DNA of 64,000 nt from Mycolicibacter engbaekii (GTDB lineage Bacteria; Actinomycetota; Actinomycetes; Mycobacteriales; Mycobacteriaceae). The notes beneath the pieces were generated by a model. The model was not told the DNA's origin, made no database searches, and saw only the letters and a program-made list of their open reading frames with translations. The position numbers and the translations under genes were made by a program. The DNA is taken from contig NZ_LQOT01000030.1 in NCBI RefSeq assembly GCF_002101585.1, positions 1-64,000 on the forward strand, given 5' to 3'. Each line of letters starts with the position of its first letter. Position 1 is the stretch's first letter. Positions 29,025 through 39,492 of the stretch are shown piece after piece.

Positions 29025-30503
29025 TCAGTCCGGCAGCCCGATGCGGCCATAGCGCTGCAGGCGGGCCGCCAGCCGCTCCTCGGTGGGCACCGCGCGCAGC
29101 GCGTGCAACTCCACGGCGATGGCCCGCGACATCCGCTTGGCGAAATCGATCGGCTCCGCGGCGGCATCCGGGTGTTCGCCCACGATCACATCCACGATCC
29201 CGTGCGCCTGCAGATCCTGCGAACGAATGCCCTGGGCGGCGGAGAGCTCTGCGGCGTGGTCGGTGTCGCGGAACACGATGGCGCTGGCCCCTTCGGGGGG
29301 CAGCGGCGCCAGCCAGCCGTGCAACGCGGCCAGCACCCGATCGGCCGGCACCATCGCCAACGCCGGGCCGCCACTGCCCTGACCCAGCAGCACCGACACC
29401 GTCGGCACCTCGAGCGTGACGAGCTCGGCCAGGCACGCCGCGATCTGGCCGGCCAGGCCGCCCTGCTCGGCCTCCACCGACAGCGCGGGCCCCGGGGTGT
29501 CGATGACCAGCACCAGGGGCAGTCGCAGACCCGCGGCCAGCGCCATGCCGCGGCGGGCATCGCGCAGCGCGACCGGATCGGTCAGGCGGTCCGCGCCGCG
29601 GAGCTGCCCCAGGACCACCGCCGGCTGACCGCCGAACCGGGCCAGCGCCAACAGGATGGTGGCGCCGCGTTCGGTGCTGCCGGTGCCCGACAGGAAGACC
29701 CGCTCGGTGGCCCCGTGCCGCAGCAGAAAACCGACCCCCGGCCGATCCGGACGCCGCGACGCGCACACTGAATCCCACGCCGGGATGTCGGGAATCGGTT
29801 CGGCCGCCGGCATCGCCGGCGCCGGGCCCGGATCGTCGAGCAGCACCTTCAGCGCCCGCGCGCAGATGCGCCGCAACCACTTCACCGGGATCACGCCGTC
29901 GATGACACCGTGGGCCTGCAGGTTCTCGGCGGTCTGGACTCCCGGCGGAAACGGCGCGCCGTAGAGCTGTTCGTAGACACGGGGGCCCAGAAAACCCACC
30001 AGCGCCCCGGGCTCGGCCAGGGTGACGTGTCCCAGCGAACCCCAGGAGGCGAACACCCCGCCGGTGGTGGGGTGGCGCAGATAGACCAGGTAGGGCAGGT
30101 GTGCGCGCTTGTGCAGCTGCACCGCGGCGGCGATCTTCACCATCTGCAGGAACGCGACGGTGCCCTCCTGCATCCGGGTGCCGCCCGAACTCGGCGACGC
30201 CAGCAGGGGCAGCCGCTCGGCGGTGGCCCGCCGGATCGCGGCGGTGATCCGCTCGGCGGCCGCCACCCCGATCGAGCCGGCAAGGAAGTCGAAGTCGCTG
30301 GCGATCACCGCCACCCGCCGGCCGTGGATCCGGCCCTCACCGGTGAGCACCGCTTCGTCACGCCCGGTGGCCCGGCGGGCGGCGGCCAGCTCGGCGGCGT
30401 AGCCGGCACCGACCGGGATGGCCAGCGGCTCGGCGTCCCAGCTGAGGAACGTGCCGCGGTCCAACACGGCGTCGCGCAGTTCGTCGGCCCCGGTCCGGCT
30501 CAC
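29025..30503 (-). CDS. accD3: Acyl-CoA carboxylase carboxyltransferase subunit AccD3
   Basis: 492-residue carboxyltransferase joining the two crotonase-like halves (beta-like about 30-240, alpha-like about 260-480). Oxyanion-hole glycines are visible in SSGGTRMQEGTVAF and GQGSGGPALAM. It would transfer carboxyl from carboxybiotin to an acyl-CoA. The biotin-carrying A subunit is elsewhere in the genome. The start is GTG at 30503, 28 bases from the divergent echA6. It corresponds to Rv0904c, whose preferred substrate in M. tuberculosis is not well defined. Confidence 0.9.
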   Translation of the reverse strand: MSRTGADELRDAVLDRGTFLSWDAEPLAIPVGAGYAAELAAARRATGRDEAVLTGEGRIHGRRVAVIASDFDFLAGSIGVAAAERITAAIRRATAERLPLLASPSSGGTRMQEGTVAFLQMVKIAAAVQLHKRAHLPYLVYLRHPTTGGVFASWGSLGHVTLAEPGALVGFLGPRVYEQLYGAPFPPGVQTAENLQAHGVIDGVIPVKWLRRICARALKVLLDDPGPAPAMPAAEPIPDIPAWDSVCASRRPDRPGVGFLLRHGATERVFLSGTGSTERGATILLALARFGGQPAVVLGQLRGADRLTDPVALRDARRGMALAAGLRLPLVLVIDTPGPALSVEAEQGGLAGQIAACLAELVTLEVPTVSVLLGQGSGGPALAMVPADRVLAALHGWLAPLPPEGASAIVFRDTDHAAELSAAQGIRSQDLQAHGIVDVIVGEHPDAAAEPIDFAKRMSRAIAVELHALRAVPTEERLAARLQRYGRIGLPD

Positions 30504-30531
30504 ACCAAAAGCCTAATTAGGCTGGGATGCC

Positions 30532-31263
30532 ATGATCGGTGTTACCCGCGACGAAGCCGTCACCACTGTCGAATTGCAGCGTCCGGAGCGGCGCAACGCA
30601 CTCAATTCCCAGCTCGTCACGGAACTGCGCGAGGCCATCGTGGACGCGGCCGACCACGACGTCCGGGCCATCGTGCTGACCGGGCAGGGCACGGTGTTCT
30701 GCGCCGGCGCTGACCTGTCCGGAGACGCCTTCGCTGCGGACTACCCCGACAAGCTGCTCGCCCTGCACCAGAGCATCGCTGACGTACCGGTGCCGGTGAT
30801 CGGTGCCATCAACGGGGCGGCGATCGGCGCCGGCCTGCAGCTGGCCATGGTCTGCGACCTGCGAGTGGTGGCGCCTGAGGCGTACTTCCAGTTCCCGGTG
30901 GCCAAGTACGGCCTGGCGTTGGACAACTGGAGCATCCGCCGGCTGTCCACGCTGGCCGGCTACGGGCGGGCGCGGGCGATGATGCTGACCGCCGAGAAGC
31001 TGACCGCCGAGACGGCACTGCTGACCGGGATGGCCAACCGGCTGGGCACCCTCGCCGACGCGCAGGCCTGGGCACATGAGATCGCCGGGCTGGCACCACT
31101 GGCCTTGCAGCACGCCAAGCGGGTGCTCAACGACGACGGCGCCTACGAGGAACAGCAACCGATCCACAAGGAACTGTTCGACCGGGCCTGGAGCAGCCAA
31201 GACGTCATCGAGGCGCAGGTAGCGCGGGTGCAGAAGCGGCCGCCGAAGTTCCAGGGCGCCTGA
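30532..31263 (+). CDS. echA6: Crotonase-fold protein EchA6
   Basis: 243 residues with the crotonase oxyanion-hole segments [10 protein letters not shown] and [20 protein letters not shown]. The catalytic glutamates of true enoyl-CoA hydratases are not found at the expected place ([14 protein letters not shown]). This agrees with M. tuberculosis EchA6 (Rv0905), described as binding acyl-CoAs and feeding them to FAS-II for mycolic acids rather than hydrating them, and as the target of tetrahydropyrazopyrimidine inhibitors. Divergent from accD3. Confidence 0.9.
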   Translation: MIGVTRDEAVTTVELQRPERRNALNSQLVTELREAIVDAADHDVRAIVLTGQGTVFCAGADLSGDAFAADYPDKLLALHQSIADVPVPVIGAINGAAIGAGLQLAMVCDLRVVAPEAYFQFPVAKYGLALDNWSIRRLSTLAGYGRARAMMLTAEKLTAETALLTGMANRLGTLADAQAWAHEIAGLAPLALQHAKRVLNDDGAYEEQQPIHKELFDRAWSSQDVIEAQVARVQKRPPKFQGA

Positions 31264-31339
31264 GGCGGCGATCGCGACGCGGTGATGGCAAACGCGGGCC
31301 GAACCGGGGGACGCGGGTCAGCGCCATAGACTCGACGGC

Positions 31340-32563
31340 ATGCTGCGCGGTGCACTTCGACTGGCGGGGGCAACAGCATCCCTGGCCGCTGGCGGTTGGA
31401 CGCTTCGCGCCCTGCGCGGCACACCCGCCGCGCTGGGAGCGGCGCCCAGCGCCATCGATGCGGTGGCCAGCCGGTCGAGCCACTACCGCGACGGCGTCTT
31501 CCACAACCTGGAACGCGCCTCGGTGGTCAACATGGACCTCGAACAACGGCGGCTGATCCTGCGCGAGTTGTTCGCCGACCGCGACGGACGGCGGCCGGAC
31601 GCGCCGATACCGCTCGAAGAGCCCGACTTCGGGATCGACGCCGCGCCGCTGGCCGTCACCTGGCTGGGCCACGCGACCGCGCTGGTGGAGATCGACGGCT
31701 ACCGGATTCTGACCGACCCGGTCTGGAGCGAACGCTGCTCGCCGTCGGACGCCGTGGGGCCCCGGCGGCTGCACCCCCCGCCGGTGGGAATCGGGGCGCT
31801 GCCGGCGGTCGACGCGATCGTGATCAGCCACGACCACTACGACCACCTCGACATCGACACCGTCACCGCGCTCGCGCGCAGTCAGCGGGCACCGTTCGTC
31901 GCCCCGCTGGGCGTCGGGGCGCACCTGCGGGCCTGGGGCATCCCCGCGCAGCGGGTTATCGAACTCGACTGGGACGAGCACACCACGCTCGGCGAGCTCA
32001 CCGTGACCTGCACCCCGGCGCGGCATTTCTCCGGGCGGTTCTTCACGCGCAACCAGACGCTGTGGGCATCCTGGGCGATCACCGGTCCACAGCACCGGGT
32101 CTACTTCGGCGGCGACAGCGGCTACACCCGCAGCTTCGCCCGCATCGGTGCCGACCATGGACCGTTCGACCTCACGCTGTTGCCGATCGGGGCCTACAAC
32201 AGCGCCTGGCCGGACGTCCACATGAACCCCGAGGAGGCGGTCCGGGCGCACCTCGACCTGAACGGCTCGGCGCCGGGGCTGCTGGTGCCGATTCACTGGG
32301 GAACATTCCGGCTGGCGCCGCACCGATGGGATGAGCCGGTGGAACGGCTGCTCGCCGCTGCCGACGTCGCCGGGGTGACGGTGTCGGTGCCCAAACCCGG
32401 CGGTTCAGTGAGGCTCGACGGAGGAGAGGCGAAGCTGGAACCGCCGCATGGGACCGGCGGTTCAGTGAGGCTCGACGGAGGAGAGGCGAAGCTGGAACCG
32501 CCGCATGGGACCGGCGGCCGGGTGCAGGCCGGGGCCCTCGCAACGGCGTGGTGGAGGTCCTAG
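31340..32563 (+). CDS. Metallo-beta-lactamase-fold hydrolase (Rv0906-like, NAPE-PLD type) with a repeated C-terminus
   Basis: 407 residues. The MBL fold starts near residue 105 (VTWLGHATALVEIDG) and contains the metal motif SHDHYDHLD, then PARHFSGRF, YFGGDSGYT and the final PIHWGTF histidine. Sequence type resembles N-acyl-phosphatidylethanolamine phospholipase D-like hydrolases. A hydrophobic N-terminus (GALRLAGATASLAAGG) suggests membrane association. The last 40-50 residues come from a 57-bp tandem duplication (19 residues twice), an extension outside the enzyme fold. It is followed 5 bases later by the beta-lactamase-like lipoprotein gene. Confidence 0.85.
   Translation: MLRGALRLAGATASLAAGGWTLRALRGTPAALGAAPSAIDAVASRSSHYRDGVFHNLERASVVNMDLEQRRLILRELFADRDGRRPDAPIPLEEPDFGIDAAPLAVTWLGHATALVEIDGYRILTDPVWSERCSPSDAVGPRRLHPPPVGIGALPAVDAIVISHDHYDHLDIDTVTALARSQRAPFVAPLGVGAHLRAWGIPAQRVIELDWDEHTTLGELTVTCTPARHFSGRFFTRNQTLWASWAITGPQHRVYFGGDSGYTRSFARIGADHGPFDLTLLPIGAYNSAWPDVHMNPEEAVRAHLDLNGSAPGLLVPIHWGTFRLAPHRWDEPVERLLAAADVAGVTVSVPKPGGSVRLDGGEAKLEPPHGTGGSVRLDGGEAKLEPPHGTGGRVQAGALATAWWRS
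32399..32512 (+). repeat. 57-bp tandem repeat, two identical in-frame copies
   Basis: Identical units at 32399-32455 and 32456-32512 each encode 19 residues (GGSVRLDGGEAKLEPPHGT). At the junction GAACCGCC-N10-GGCGGTTC is a perfect 8-bp inverted repeat, so the unit edges can form a hairpin. A third partial copy (GGCGG) follows. The perfect identity points to recent duplication, like a VNTR locus. Confidence 0.92.
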
Positions 32564-32567
32564 CCCC

Positions 32568-34136
32568 ATGATCAGGTGGGCTGCCACGGCCGGGGCCGCC
32601 GTCCTGGCCCTTGCCCTGACCGCGTGCGTTCCGGTGGCGACTCCGCGTGAGTTGTCCGAAACCCCGCCGAACGAGGTGTCGGGCGTGGACATCCCGCCCG
32701 GGCGGGTCGACGCCGCGGTGGGCCGGATCGACGGCCTGGCGCGCGATCTGCTGGACAGCACCGGAATCCCCGGCCTGGCCGTCGCGGTCGTGCACGGCGG
32801 GAAGACCGTGTACGCGCGGGGATTCGGCGTCCGCGACACCGGCACGCCGGGGCCGGACAATGCGGTGAACGCCGACACGGTGTTCCAGCTGGCGTCGCTG
32901 TCCAAATCGGTCGGCGCCACCGTGGTGGCCCAGCAGGTCGGTGCGGGGACCGTCGCCTGGGACACACCCGTGGTGACGCAGCTGCCGTGGTTCGAGCTGT
33001 CGGATCCCTACGTCACCGAACACCTCACCATCGCCGACCTGTATGCGCACCGGTCGGGGTTGCCCGATCATGCGGGCGATGGGCTCGAAGACCTCGGGTA
33101 CGGCCGCCGGGAGGTGCTGGAGCGGCTCAAATATCTTCCGCTGGCCCCGTTCCGCAGCAGCTACGCCTACACCAACTTCGGTCTGACGGCCGCCGCGGAG
33201 GCAGTGGCCGCGGCCGCCGGCGTCGGTTGGGAGCAGCTGTCGGCCGACGTGCTGTATCGGCCGCTGGGTATGGCGTCGACCAGCTCCCGCTACGCCGACT
33301 TTCTCGCACGGCCCAACCGCGCGGTTAACCACACCAAGGTCGGCAACGGCTACCAGCCCCGCTATCAACGCAATCCGGATGCCCAGTCCCCGGCCGGCGG
33401 GGTCAGTTCGTCGGTGAACGACATGGCGCGATGGCTGGCCATGGTGCTGGCCGGCGGAAGCCATGACGGCAGCCACATCATCGAAGCCCAGGCCCTGCTG
33501 CCGGCCATCACCGCGCAGATCGTCAGTGCCCCCGCCGGAGTCGGTACCGCCCGGCCCGGCTTCTACGGCGAGGGCTTCAACGTGTCGATCACCTCCTCGG
33601 GGCGTACCCAGTACGGCCACTCGGGTGCATTCCTGCTCGGGGCGGCAACCGCGTTCGCGGCGCTGCCGTCCCAGGACGTCGGCATCGTCGTGCTGACCAA
33701 CGCCACCCCGATCGGCGTCCCGGAGACCCTCATCGCCCAATTCCTGGACCTGGTCCAATACGGCGAGATCCGCTCGGACTGGGCAGCGCTGTACCGCCAG
33801 GCGATGGCGCCGATGTTGCAGCCCGAAGGTGCGCTGGTCGGGGCGCAACCGCCGGCGCATCCGGCGCCCGCCCGCCCGTTGGCCGAGTACGTCGGCACGT
33901 ACGCCAACCCCTACTGGGGGCCGGCCACCGTGCGCGAGGACCAGGGTGCGCTCGAGGTCGTGCTGGGACCGCAACGCCAACGATTCCGGCTGACCCACTA
34001 CGACGGTGACACCTTCACGTTCGCCCTGCAGGGCGAAAACGCGCCCGAGGGAACCATTTCCAAGGCTGAGTTCACCAAGGACACCCTTGAGCTGGAATTC
34101 TTCGATCACGACGAGCTGGGAAGGTTCACCCGTTGA
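32568..34136 (+). CDS. Serine beta-lactamase/DD-peptidase-like lipoprotein (Rv0907-like)
   Basis: 522 residues. A signal peptide ends in the lipobox LTAC (Cys20), predicting a lipoprotein outside the membrane. The serine beta-lactamase/penicillin-binding fold shows SxxK (LASLSKS), YxN (YAYTNFG) and HSG in the KTG position (YGHSGAF). A C-terminal beta-rich domain (from about residue 425, [11 protein letters not shown]) is typical of DUF3471. Esterase or D-amino peptidase activity is more usual than antibiotic hydrolysis in this group. The ATG at 32568 follows GGAGG at 11 bases. The stop overlaps the ctpE start. Confidence 0.87.
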   Translation: MIRWAATAGAAVLALALTACVPVATPRELSETPPNEVSGVDIPPGRVDAAVGRIDGLARDLLDSTGIPGLAVAVVHGGKTVYARGFGVRDTGTPGPDNAVNADTVFQLASLSKSVGATVVAQQVGAGTVAWDTPVVTQLPWFELSDPYVTEHLTIADLYAHRSGLPDHAGDGLEDLGYGRREVLERLKYLPLAPFRSSYAYTNFGLTAAAEAVAAAAGVGWEQLSADVLYRPLGMASTSSRYADFLARPNRAVNHTKVGNGYQPRYQRNPDAQSPAGGVSSSVNDMARWLAMVLAGGSHDGSHIIEAQALLPAITAQIVSAPAGVGTARPGFYGEGFNVSITSSGRTQYGHSGAFLLGAATAFAALPSQDVGIVVLTNATPIGVPETLIAQFLDLVQYGEIRSDWAALYRQAMAPMLQPEGALVGAQPPAHPAPARPLAEYVGTYANPYWGPATVREDQGALEVVLGPQRQRFRLTHYDGDTFTFALQGENAPEGTISKAEFTKDTLELEFFDHDELGRFTR

Positions 34137-36550
34137 CCACCGCGCGAACAGCCCAAGGCCTGACCGACGCCGAAGTCGCCCAACGCGTCGCGCAGGGCCA
34201 GACCAACGACATTCCGGCGCGGGCCGCACGCAGCGTCGCCGAGATCATCCGCGCCAATGTGTTCACCCGGATCAACGCCATCCTGGGTGTGCTGCTGGCC
34301 ATCGTGCTCACCACGGGCTCGCTGATCAACGGGCTGTTCGGGCTGCTGATCTTCTTCAACAGCGTCATCGGCATGGTGCAGGAGATCCGGGCCAAACAGA
34401 CCCTGGACAAGCTGGCCATCGTCGGTCAGGCGAAACCACTGGTGCGCAGGCAATCCGGGACGCAGCAACTGCTGCCCGCGCAGGTGGTGCTCGACGACAT
34501 CATCGAGCTGGGGCCGGGGGATCAGATCGTCGTCGACGGCGAGATCGTCGAATCGGCAGACCTGGAGGTCGACGAGTCGCTGCTCACCGGCGAGAACGAT
34601 CCGATCGGTAAAGACAGCGGCGAACAGGTGCTCTCGGGCAGCTTCGTGGTGTCCGGCAGCGCCGCCTACCGGGCCACCCGGGTGGGCCGGGAAGCGTATG
34701 CGGCCAGGCTGGCAGAGGAGGCCAGCAAGTTCACGCTGGTGCGATCCGAGCTTCGCAGCGGCATCGACCAGATCCTGAAATTCATCACCTACCTGCTGAT
34801 CCCGGCCGGCCTGCTGATCATCTACACGCAGTTGTTCACCACCGGCGTGGGCTGGCGGGAGTCGGTGCTGGCGATGGTGGGCGCCCTGGTGCCGATGGTC
34901 CCCGAGGGCCTGGTGCTGATGACGTCGCTGGCGTTCGCGGTCGGTGTGGTGCGACTGGGGCAACGCCAGTGCCTGGTGCAGGAGTTGCCCGCCATCGAAG
35001 GGCTGGCCCGCGTCGATGTGGTCTGCGCCGACAAGACCGGCACCCTGACCGAGAACGGTATGCGGGTCGCCGAGGTTGTCGAACTTCCTGGCGCCGAAGG
35101 CCTGCCGGTGCACCAGGCGCTGGCCGCGCTGGCCGCCGCCGACTCGCACCCCAACGCCAGCATCCAGGCGATCGGTGGCGCGTTCCCCACATCGCCGGGC
35201 TGGAAGCAGAGCGCATGCGCGCCCTTCAAGTCGGCGACCAAGTGGAGCGGCGTCTCCTTCCACGAGCACGGGAACTGGGTTATCGGGGCTCCGGACGTGC
35301 TGCTCGAACCTTCGTCGGCGGCGGCCGAACAGGCCGAACAGATCGGGGCGCGGGGCCTGCGGGTGCTTCTGGTGGGGACCTGCGACCAGCCGGTCGACCA
35401 CCCCGACGCGCCCGGCAACGTGACCCCGGTGGCGTTGGTGGTGCTGGAGCAGAAGCTGCGTCCCGACGCCCGCGATACTTTGGATTACTTTGCCGCGCAG
35501 GAAGTGTCGGTGAAAGTTATCTCCGGGGACAACGCGATGTCGGTGGGCGCGGTGGCTGCGGAGCTGGGACTGTCCGCAGACGCCGTGGACGCCCGTAAAC
35601 TGCCCACCGAGCCCGACCAGCTGGCCGGCGTCCTGGAGGAACACACCGTGTTCGGCCGGGTGCGCCCCGACCAGAAGCGGGCCATGGTGCACGCACTGCA
35701 GTCGCGTGACCACACGGTGGCGATGACCGGTGACGGTGTCAACGACGTGCTGGCACTCAAGGACGCCGACATCGGCGTCGCGATGGGCGCCGGGAGTTCG
35801 GCGGCCCGCGCGGTAGCCCAGATCGTGTTGCTGGACAACAAGTTCGCCACCTTGCCCTACGTGGTGGGCGAGGGGCGCCGGGTGATCGGCAACATCGAGC
35901 GGGTGGCCAACCTGTTCTTGACCAAAACGGTGTATTCGGTACTGCTGGCACTGCTGGTGGGCCTGGTCGGGCTGGCATCGGCCCTGTTCGGCACCAAGCC
36001 GCTGCTCTACCCCTTCCAGCCCATCCACGTCACCGTCGCGGCGTGGTTCACCATCGGGATCCCGGCGTTCATCCTGTCGCTGGCACCCAACAACGAGCGG
36101 GCCCACCCCGGATTCGTGCGCCGGGTGATGAGCGGGGCACTGCCCGCAGGCATCGTGGTGGGCATCGCCACCTTCTCGTCCTACCTGGTGGCCTACCGCG
36201 GCAGCGAAGCCACGCCGGTCCAGCAGATTCAGGCCTCCACCAGCGCCTTGATCACGTTGCTGACCACGGCGGGATGGGTGCTGGCGGTGGTGGCCCGGCC
36301 CTATCAGTGGTGGCGGCTGTTGCTGGTCATCAGCTGCGGACTGGCCTACGTGGCGATCTTCGCGATGCCCCTGACCCGGGAGAAGTTCCTGCTCGATCCC
36401 TCCAATGTGGCGCTGACGTTGTTGGCACTGGGTATCGGCGTGCTCGGCGCCGCCGTGATCGAAGCGATGTGGTGGGCCCGCGGCGGCATGCTCGGTGAGC
36501 AGCCGAAGTTGTGGCGGGAGTCGGCAACGACCACAATGACCGGGCGATAA
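34133..36550 (+). CDS. ctpE: Cation-transporting P-type ATPase CtpE
   Basis: 805 residues: an actuator domain with LTGEND (TGE motif), the phosphorylated Asp300 in [10 protein letters not shown], the hinge [18 protein letters not shown], and about ten membrane helices. The TM4 segment is [13 protein letters not shown] (PEGL motif). It matches Rv0908. The M. smegmatis orthologue has been reported to import calcium. Translation apparently starts at TTG 34133, overlapping the TGA of the upstream lipoprotein gene. Confidence 0.93.
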   Translation: MTTARTAQGLTDAEVAQRVAQGQTNDIPARAARSVAEIIRANVFTRINAILGVLLAIVLTTGSLINGLFGLLIFFNSVIGMVQEIRAKQTLDKLAIVGQAKPLVRRQSGTQQLLPAQVVLDDIIELGPGDQIVVDGEIVESADLEVDESLLTGENDPIGKDSGEQVLSGSFVVSGSAAYRATRVGREAYAARLAEEASKFTLVRSELRSGIDQILKFITYLLIPAGLLIIYTQLFTTGVGWRESVLAMVGALVPMVPEGLVLMTSLAFAVGVVRLGQRQCLVQELPAIEGLARVDVVCADKTGTLTENGMRVAEVVELPGAEGLPVHQALAALAAADSHPNASIQAIGGAFPTSPGWKQSACAPFKSATKWSGVSFHEHGNWVIGAPDVLLEPSSAAAEQAEQIGARGLRVLLVGTCDQPVDHPDAPGNVTPVALVVLEQKLRPDARDTLDYFAAQEVSVKVISGDNAMSVGAVAAELGLSADAVDARKLPTEPDQLAGVLEEHTVFGRVRPDQKRAMVHALQSRDHTVAMTGDGVNDVLALKDADIGVAMGAGSSAARAVAQIVLLDNKFATLPYVVGEGRRVIGNIERVANLFLTKTVYSVLLALLVGLVGLASALFGTKPLLYPFQPIHVTVAAWFTIGIPAFILSLAPNNERAHPGFVRRVMSGALPAGIVVGIATFSSYLVAYRGSEATPVQQIQASTSALITLLTTAGWVLAVVARPYQWWRLLLVISCGLAYVAIFAMPLTREKFLLDPSNVALTLLALGIGVLGAAVIEAMWWARGGMLGEQPKLWRESATTTMTGR

Positions 36551-36574
36551 GGGCGATAAGGGGAAAGGAACGAC

Positions 36575-37012
36575 ATGGCCAAGCTCTCCGGATCCATCGA
36601 CGTCCCGCTGCCTCCCGAAGAGGCCTGGACGCACGCCTCGGATCTGTCCCGCTACAAAGAGTGGCTGACCATTCACCGGGTGTGGCGAACTGTGCTGCCT
36701 GAAACTCTCGACAAGGGCACGACCCTGGAGTCGATCGTCGAGGTCAAGGGCATGCTCAACAAGGTCAGGTGGACGATTGTGAACTACAAGCCGCCCACCG
36801 GCATGACCCTCAACGGCGACGGCAAGGGCGGTGTGAAGATCAAGCTGCTCGCCAAGGTCGCCCCGGCCGACGAGGGCTCCAAAGTCAGTTTTGACGTGCA
36901 CCTGGGCGGGCCGGCGTTGTTCGGCCCGATCGGCGTGCTGGTGGCCGCCGCGCTCAAGAGTGACATCAACGAGTCGCTGCGTAGGTTCGTCACGGTTTTC
37001 GCGCCCAACTGA
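36575..37012 (+). CDS. SRPBCC family protein, Rv0910-like
   Basis: 145 residues with the START-like pattern MAKLSGSIDVPLPPEEAWTHASDLSRYKEW and a final amphipathic helix. GGAAAGGAACGAC precedes the ATG. Its M. tuberculosis counterpart Rv0910 has been listed as the toxin of an Rv0909-Rv0910 pair. Here only 24 bases separate it from ctpE, and no Rv0909-like antitoxin frame is present on either side. A lipid- or ligand-binding role is equally possible from the fold. Confidence 0.82.
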   Translation: MAKLSGSIDVPLPPEEAWTHASDLSRYKEWLTIHRVWRTVLPETLDKGTTLESIVEVKGMLNKVRWTIVNYKPPTGMTLNGDGKGGVKIKLLAKVAPADEGSKVSFDVHLGGPALFGPIGVLVAAALKSDINESLRRFVTVFAPN

Positions 37013-37098
37013 TGCCGTTGCGCGCCGGTGGCTGCGGCCGGCTGGCGCGGCATGACCACGGTGCCGGTGTAGCGGTCGATGCGAGCTAGTGTCACAAC

Positions 37099-37515
37099 AT
37101 GACTCGCTCGCGACCCGGTTGGCTGATCGCGCTGTGCGCGGCGATTCTGTCGGGCAGTGCCTGGCTGCCGTGGCTGCACACCACGGCCCACGGTGGCGGG
37201 CATGCCAGTGCGATCGGGGGCAGTGCCGGCGCCATCGAGCTGCCGCCCCGCTTCGGTGTCGGCCAGCTGATCGTTCTGCTGGCCTCCGTCCTGCTGGTGG
37301 CCGGTGCGATGGTCGCCCGGGAGCTGTTCACCCGACTGGCCGCGGTTGCCGCGCTGCTGGACACCGTGGCGATCGCTGCGTTGGGCGTGTGGTACTACCG
37401 CGTGAACGTCGTAGCTCCGATCGCCGCCGGCTATGGGCTCTACATCGGCGCGGTCGCCGTGGCGGGCGCGCTGGTGTGTTCGCTGTGGGCGTTGGTCAGC
37501 GCAGTGCGGCGATGA
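37099..37515 (+). CDS. Membrane protein of unknown function
   Basis: 138 residues with four hydrophobic helices (about 8-26, 52-72, 78-95 and 108-133) and a short His/Gly-rich external loop (HTTAHGGGHAS). The ATG start is at 37099. Its last 20 bases overlap the convergent LLM gene. No family recognised. Confidence 0.68.
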   Translation: MTRSRPGWLIALCAAILSGSAWLPWLHTTAHGGGHASAIGGSAGAIELPPRFGVGQLIVLLASVLLVAGAMVARELFTRLAAVAALLDTVAIAALGVWYYRVNVVAPIAAGYGLYIGAVAVAGALVCSLWALVSAVRR

Positions 37516-38314
37516 CCTCGGCGAAGGCCTGGGCGTGTTGCTGCTGGACGGTGAAGTAGCTGATCCCGTACCGGCTGCGGAGTTCACGCAGGGCGTCGGC
37601 CATCTCGCGGACCGATCCCGACAACACGGCCGGTGAGGCCAGCAGTTGCTCGTCGGACAGCGTCGGCGCGAACCGGCGGGTCAGCGACAGATCGGGTATC
37701 CCGGACGGCCCGGTCGGCACCGCCGTGATGGCCAGGTTGAGCTCCAGGGTGTCGAAGCGGGCGCCGGCCGCCGCTCGGACGAAGCCGACCCGCTCGGCCA
37801 GCGGATCCTCGGCGTCGCGCACCCGCGCTCCGGTCAACCCGACGATGCCGGCATGGCGGGCCGCTACCGTCAGCAGCCGGTCGCCGTTGCCGGCGATCAG
37901 GATGGGCACACCGGGCTGGTGCGTGGCCAGGTAGCTCGTCACATGCTCGAGGTAGTCGACCCGCCGGCCGGCGGCGGGAAAGGGCAGCTCGGCGGCCTCG
38001 AACTCGGCGCGCACGTACCCCGCGCCCAAGCCCGCCTCCAGCCGGCCGCCCGACAACAGGTCGGTGTCGGCGATATCGCGGGCCAGCAGCGCCGGTTTGT
38101 AGAAGCAGGCGTTGAGAACGTAGGTGCCCAGCCGGATCGTCGAGGTGGCCGCGGCGGCAGCGACCAGCACCGGAAAGGGAGCCGGGGCGCCGAGATGGTC
38201 GGGCACATGCAGGACGTCGAAGCCGTAGCCTTCCAATCGCCGAGCGGTATCGGCGAGCTCGGCCGCCGAGCGGACCGGGTTGAGGCCCACGCCGAAGCGG
38301 AACTGTCTGTGCAC
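37496..38314 (-). CDS. LLM-class (luciferase-like, probably F420-dependent) oxidoreductase
   Basis: 272 residues with the luciferase-like TIM barrel: VGLNPVRSAAELADTARRLEGYGFDVLHVPDHLG at the start, TSTIRLGTYVLNACFYKPALLARDIADTDLLSGGRLEAGLGAGY in the cofactor region. This resembles the TIGR03621 F420 subgroup common in mycobacteria. The start is GTG at 38314 because AGGAGG lies six bases before it. The in-frame TTG at 38329 lies at the head of that ribosome-binding site. The substrate is unknown. Confidence 0.85.
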   Translation of the reverse strand: MHRQFRFGVGLNPVRSAAELADTARRLEGYGFDVLHVPDHLGAPAPFPVLVAAAAATSTIRLGTYVLNACFYKPALLARDIADTDLLSGGRLEAGLGAGYVRAEFEAAELPFPAAGRRVDYLEHVTSYLATHQPGVPILIAGNGDRLLTVAARHAGIVGLTGARVRDAEDPLAERVGFVRAAAGARFDTLELNLAITAVPTGPSGIPDLSLTRRFAPTLSDEQLLASPAVLSGSVREMADALRELRSRYGISYFTVQQQHAQAFAEVIAALR

Positions 38315-38358
38315 CTGAATCCTCCTCAACCGGCCACGCCGAATGTCGGGCTCTGCGG

Positions 38359-39492
38359 TCAGCGCGGCGGGCGTGGCGGTGCCGGCGACGGGGAGCGGGT
38401 CTCGCTGTCCGCCGACTCATCCTGTTGCGCCACCGGGAACACCCACTTGCCGGAAAGGATGTCGTTTTCCGGCTGGTAGAGCCGGACGGTGTAGTTCCAG
38501 CCCGGGGTGATCGGCAGACAGTTGGCGTCCCCGGCCGAACAGTCACCGAACTGCACGGTCACCGATCCGTCCGCCGCCTTTGCGGCGGTGATGTTGTTGA
38601 CCGAGTACGCCTGCTGCGGGTTCTCGGTGAGGTAGCCGTTCTTGTTGTAGACGGTGACCGACCAGAAGCCCTTCACCGGAACGTCTTTGACCGTCAGGCG
38701 GTACACCGTGTTGCCGTCGTTGCGGGCCGGCCTGACGTTGAGGTACAGCGCCTCGGTCTCGGGATTGCCGCCCCATCCGGCGGCCGCGCCGATCAGATGC
38801 CGCACCGGGTCGGTGTCGGCCTGGGTGCCGAACATGCCCCGAGTGTCGGGCAGGGTCTCGGCCAGGTCCAGCAGGGCGTCGTTGACCTTCTTCTGGCTGA
38901 CCGGATCCCACCGGGGTACTTCGAAGCTGCCGACGTTGGCTTGGCGCACCGTGATCGCGTCCTGCAGCCGGTGTGCTGCGGCCAGGTCCGCGGTGTCGCC
39001 GGGGTCGGCCAGGGTGCGCACGGCCACCAAGACGTAGCGGGTGCCCACGCGCTCCTCATCCAGGGTGTGCTGGCCGCCCCCGTAGAAGATGTCGGTGACG
39101 TACTCGTCCTGATTGATCACCTGCGCCGACATGTAGCGCTGCCCGGCATCGGGCAGGGTCAGGGTTACCGGGCCGGCCTGCAGGTCGAACACCGCCGCCG
39201 AATACAGCGTGTCCCGGTTGGGTCGCACCACCAATTGCCGGTCGATCGGCGTGACTTCGCGCATGTGGAAAAAACGGCCGAAACCGTTCTCGTTGACGAC
39301 GTTGGTGAACTCCTGGTCGCTGATGGCCCGCACGAAATTGTCCGGCGACACCAAGACCATGCCGTTGGGGGTGCTGCGCGGGGTCTGGTTCGCCAGTGGG
39401 TGCGGTCCGGCCTGGGTCACCGTCAGGGCGCAGCCGGACACGGTCAGCGCCGTCGCCGCCATCCCGAACGCGCAAAGCCATCGTTTGGACAT
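38359..39492 (-). CDS. DUF1254/DUF1214 family lipoprotein
   Basis: 377 residues. The signal peptide ends in a lipobox (VSGC, cysteine about residue 21), so it is a lipoprotein. The body has DUF1254-like features first (VVRPNRDTLYSAAVFDL) and then DUF1214 (FWSVTVYNKNGYLTENPQQAYSVNN ... WNYTVRLYQPE). The family has no firmly assigned enzyme activity. The ATG at 39492 gives MSKRWLC. The in-frame TTG at 39501 is less likely. It is divergent from another large exported protein of related type. The final residues are Pro/Arg-rich. Confidence 0.82.
   Translation of the reverse strand: MSKRWLCAFGMAATALTVSGCALTVTQAGPHPLANQTPRSTPNGMVLVSPDNFVRAISDQEFTNVVNENGFGRFFHMREVTPIDRQLVVRPNRDTLYSAAVFDLQAGPVTLTLPDAGQRYMSAQVINQDEYVTDIFYGGGQHTLDEERVGTRYVLVAVRTLADPGDTADLAAAHRLQDAITVRQANVGSFEVPRWDPVSQKKVNDALLDLAETLPDTRGMFGTQADTDPVRHLIGAAAGWGGNPETEALYLNVRPARNDGNTVYRLTVKDVPVKGFWSVTVYNKNGYLTENPQQAYSVNNITAAKAADGSVTVQFGDCSAGDANCLPITPGWNYTVRLYQPENDILSGKWVFPVAQQDESADSETRSPSPAPPRPPR

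Noticed and set aside
34106..36901. 931-codon open frame on the minus strand
   Set aside because: It is antisense to the full ctpE gene and has no family motif. Long antisense frames are expected at this GC content.
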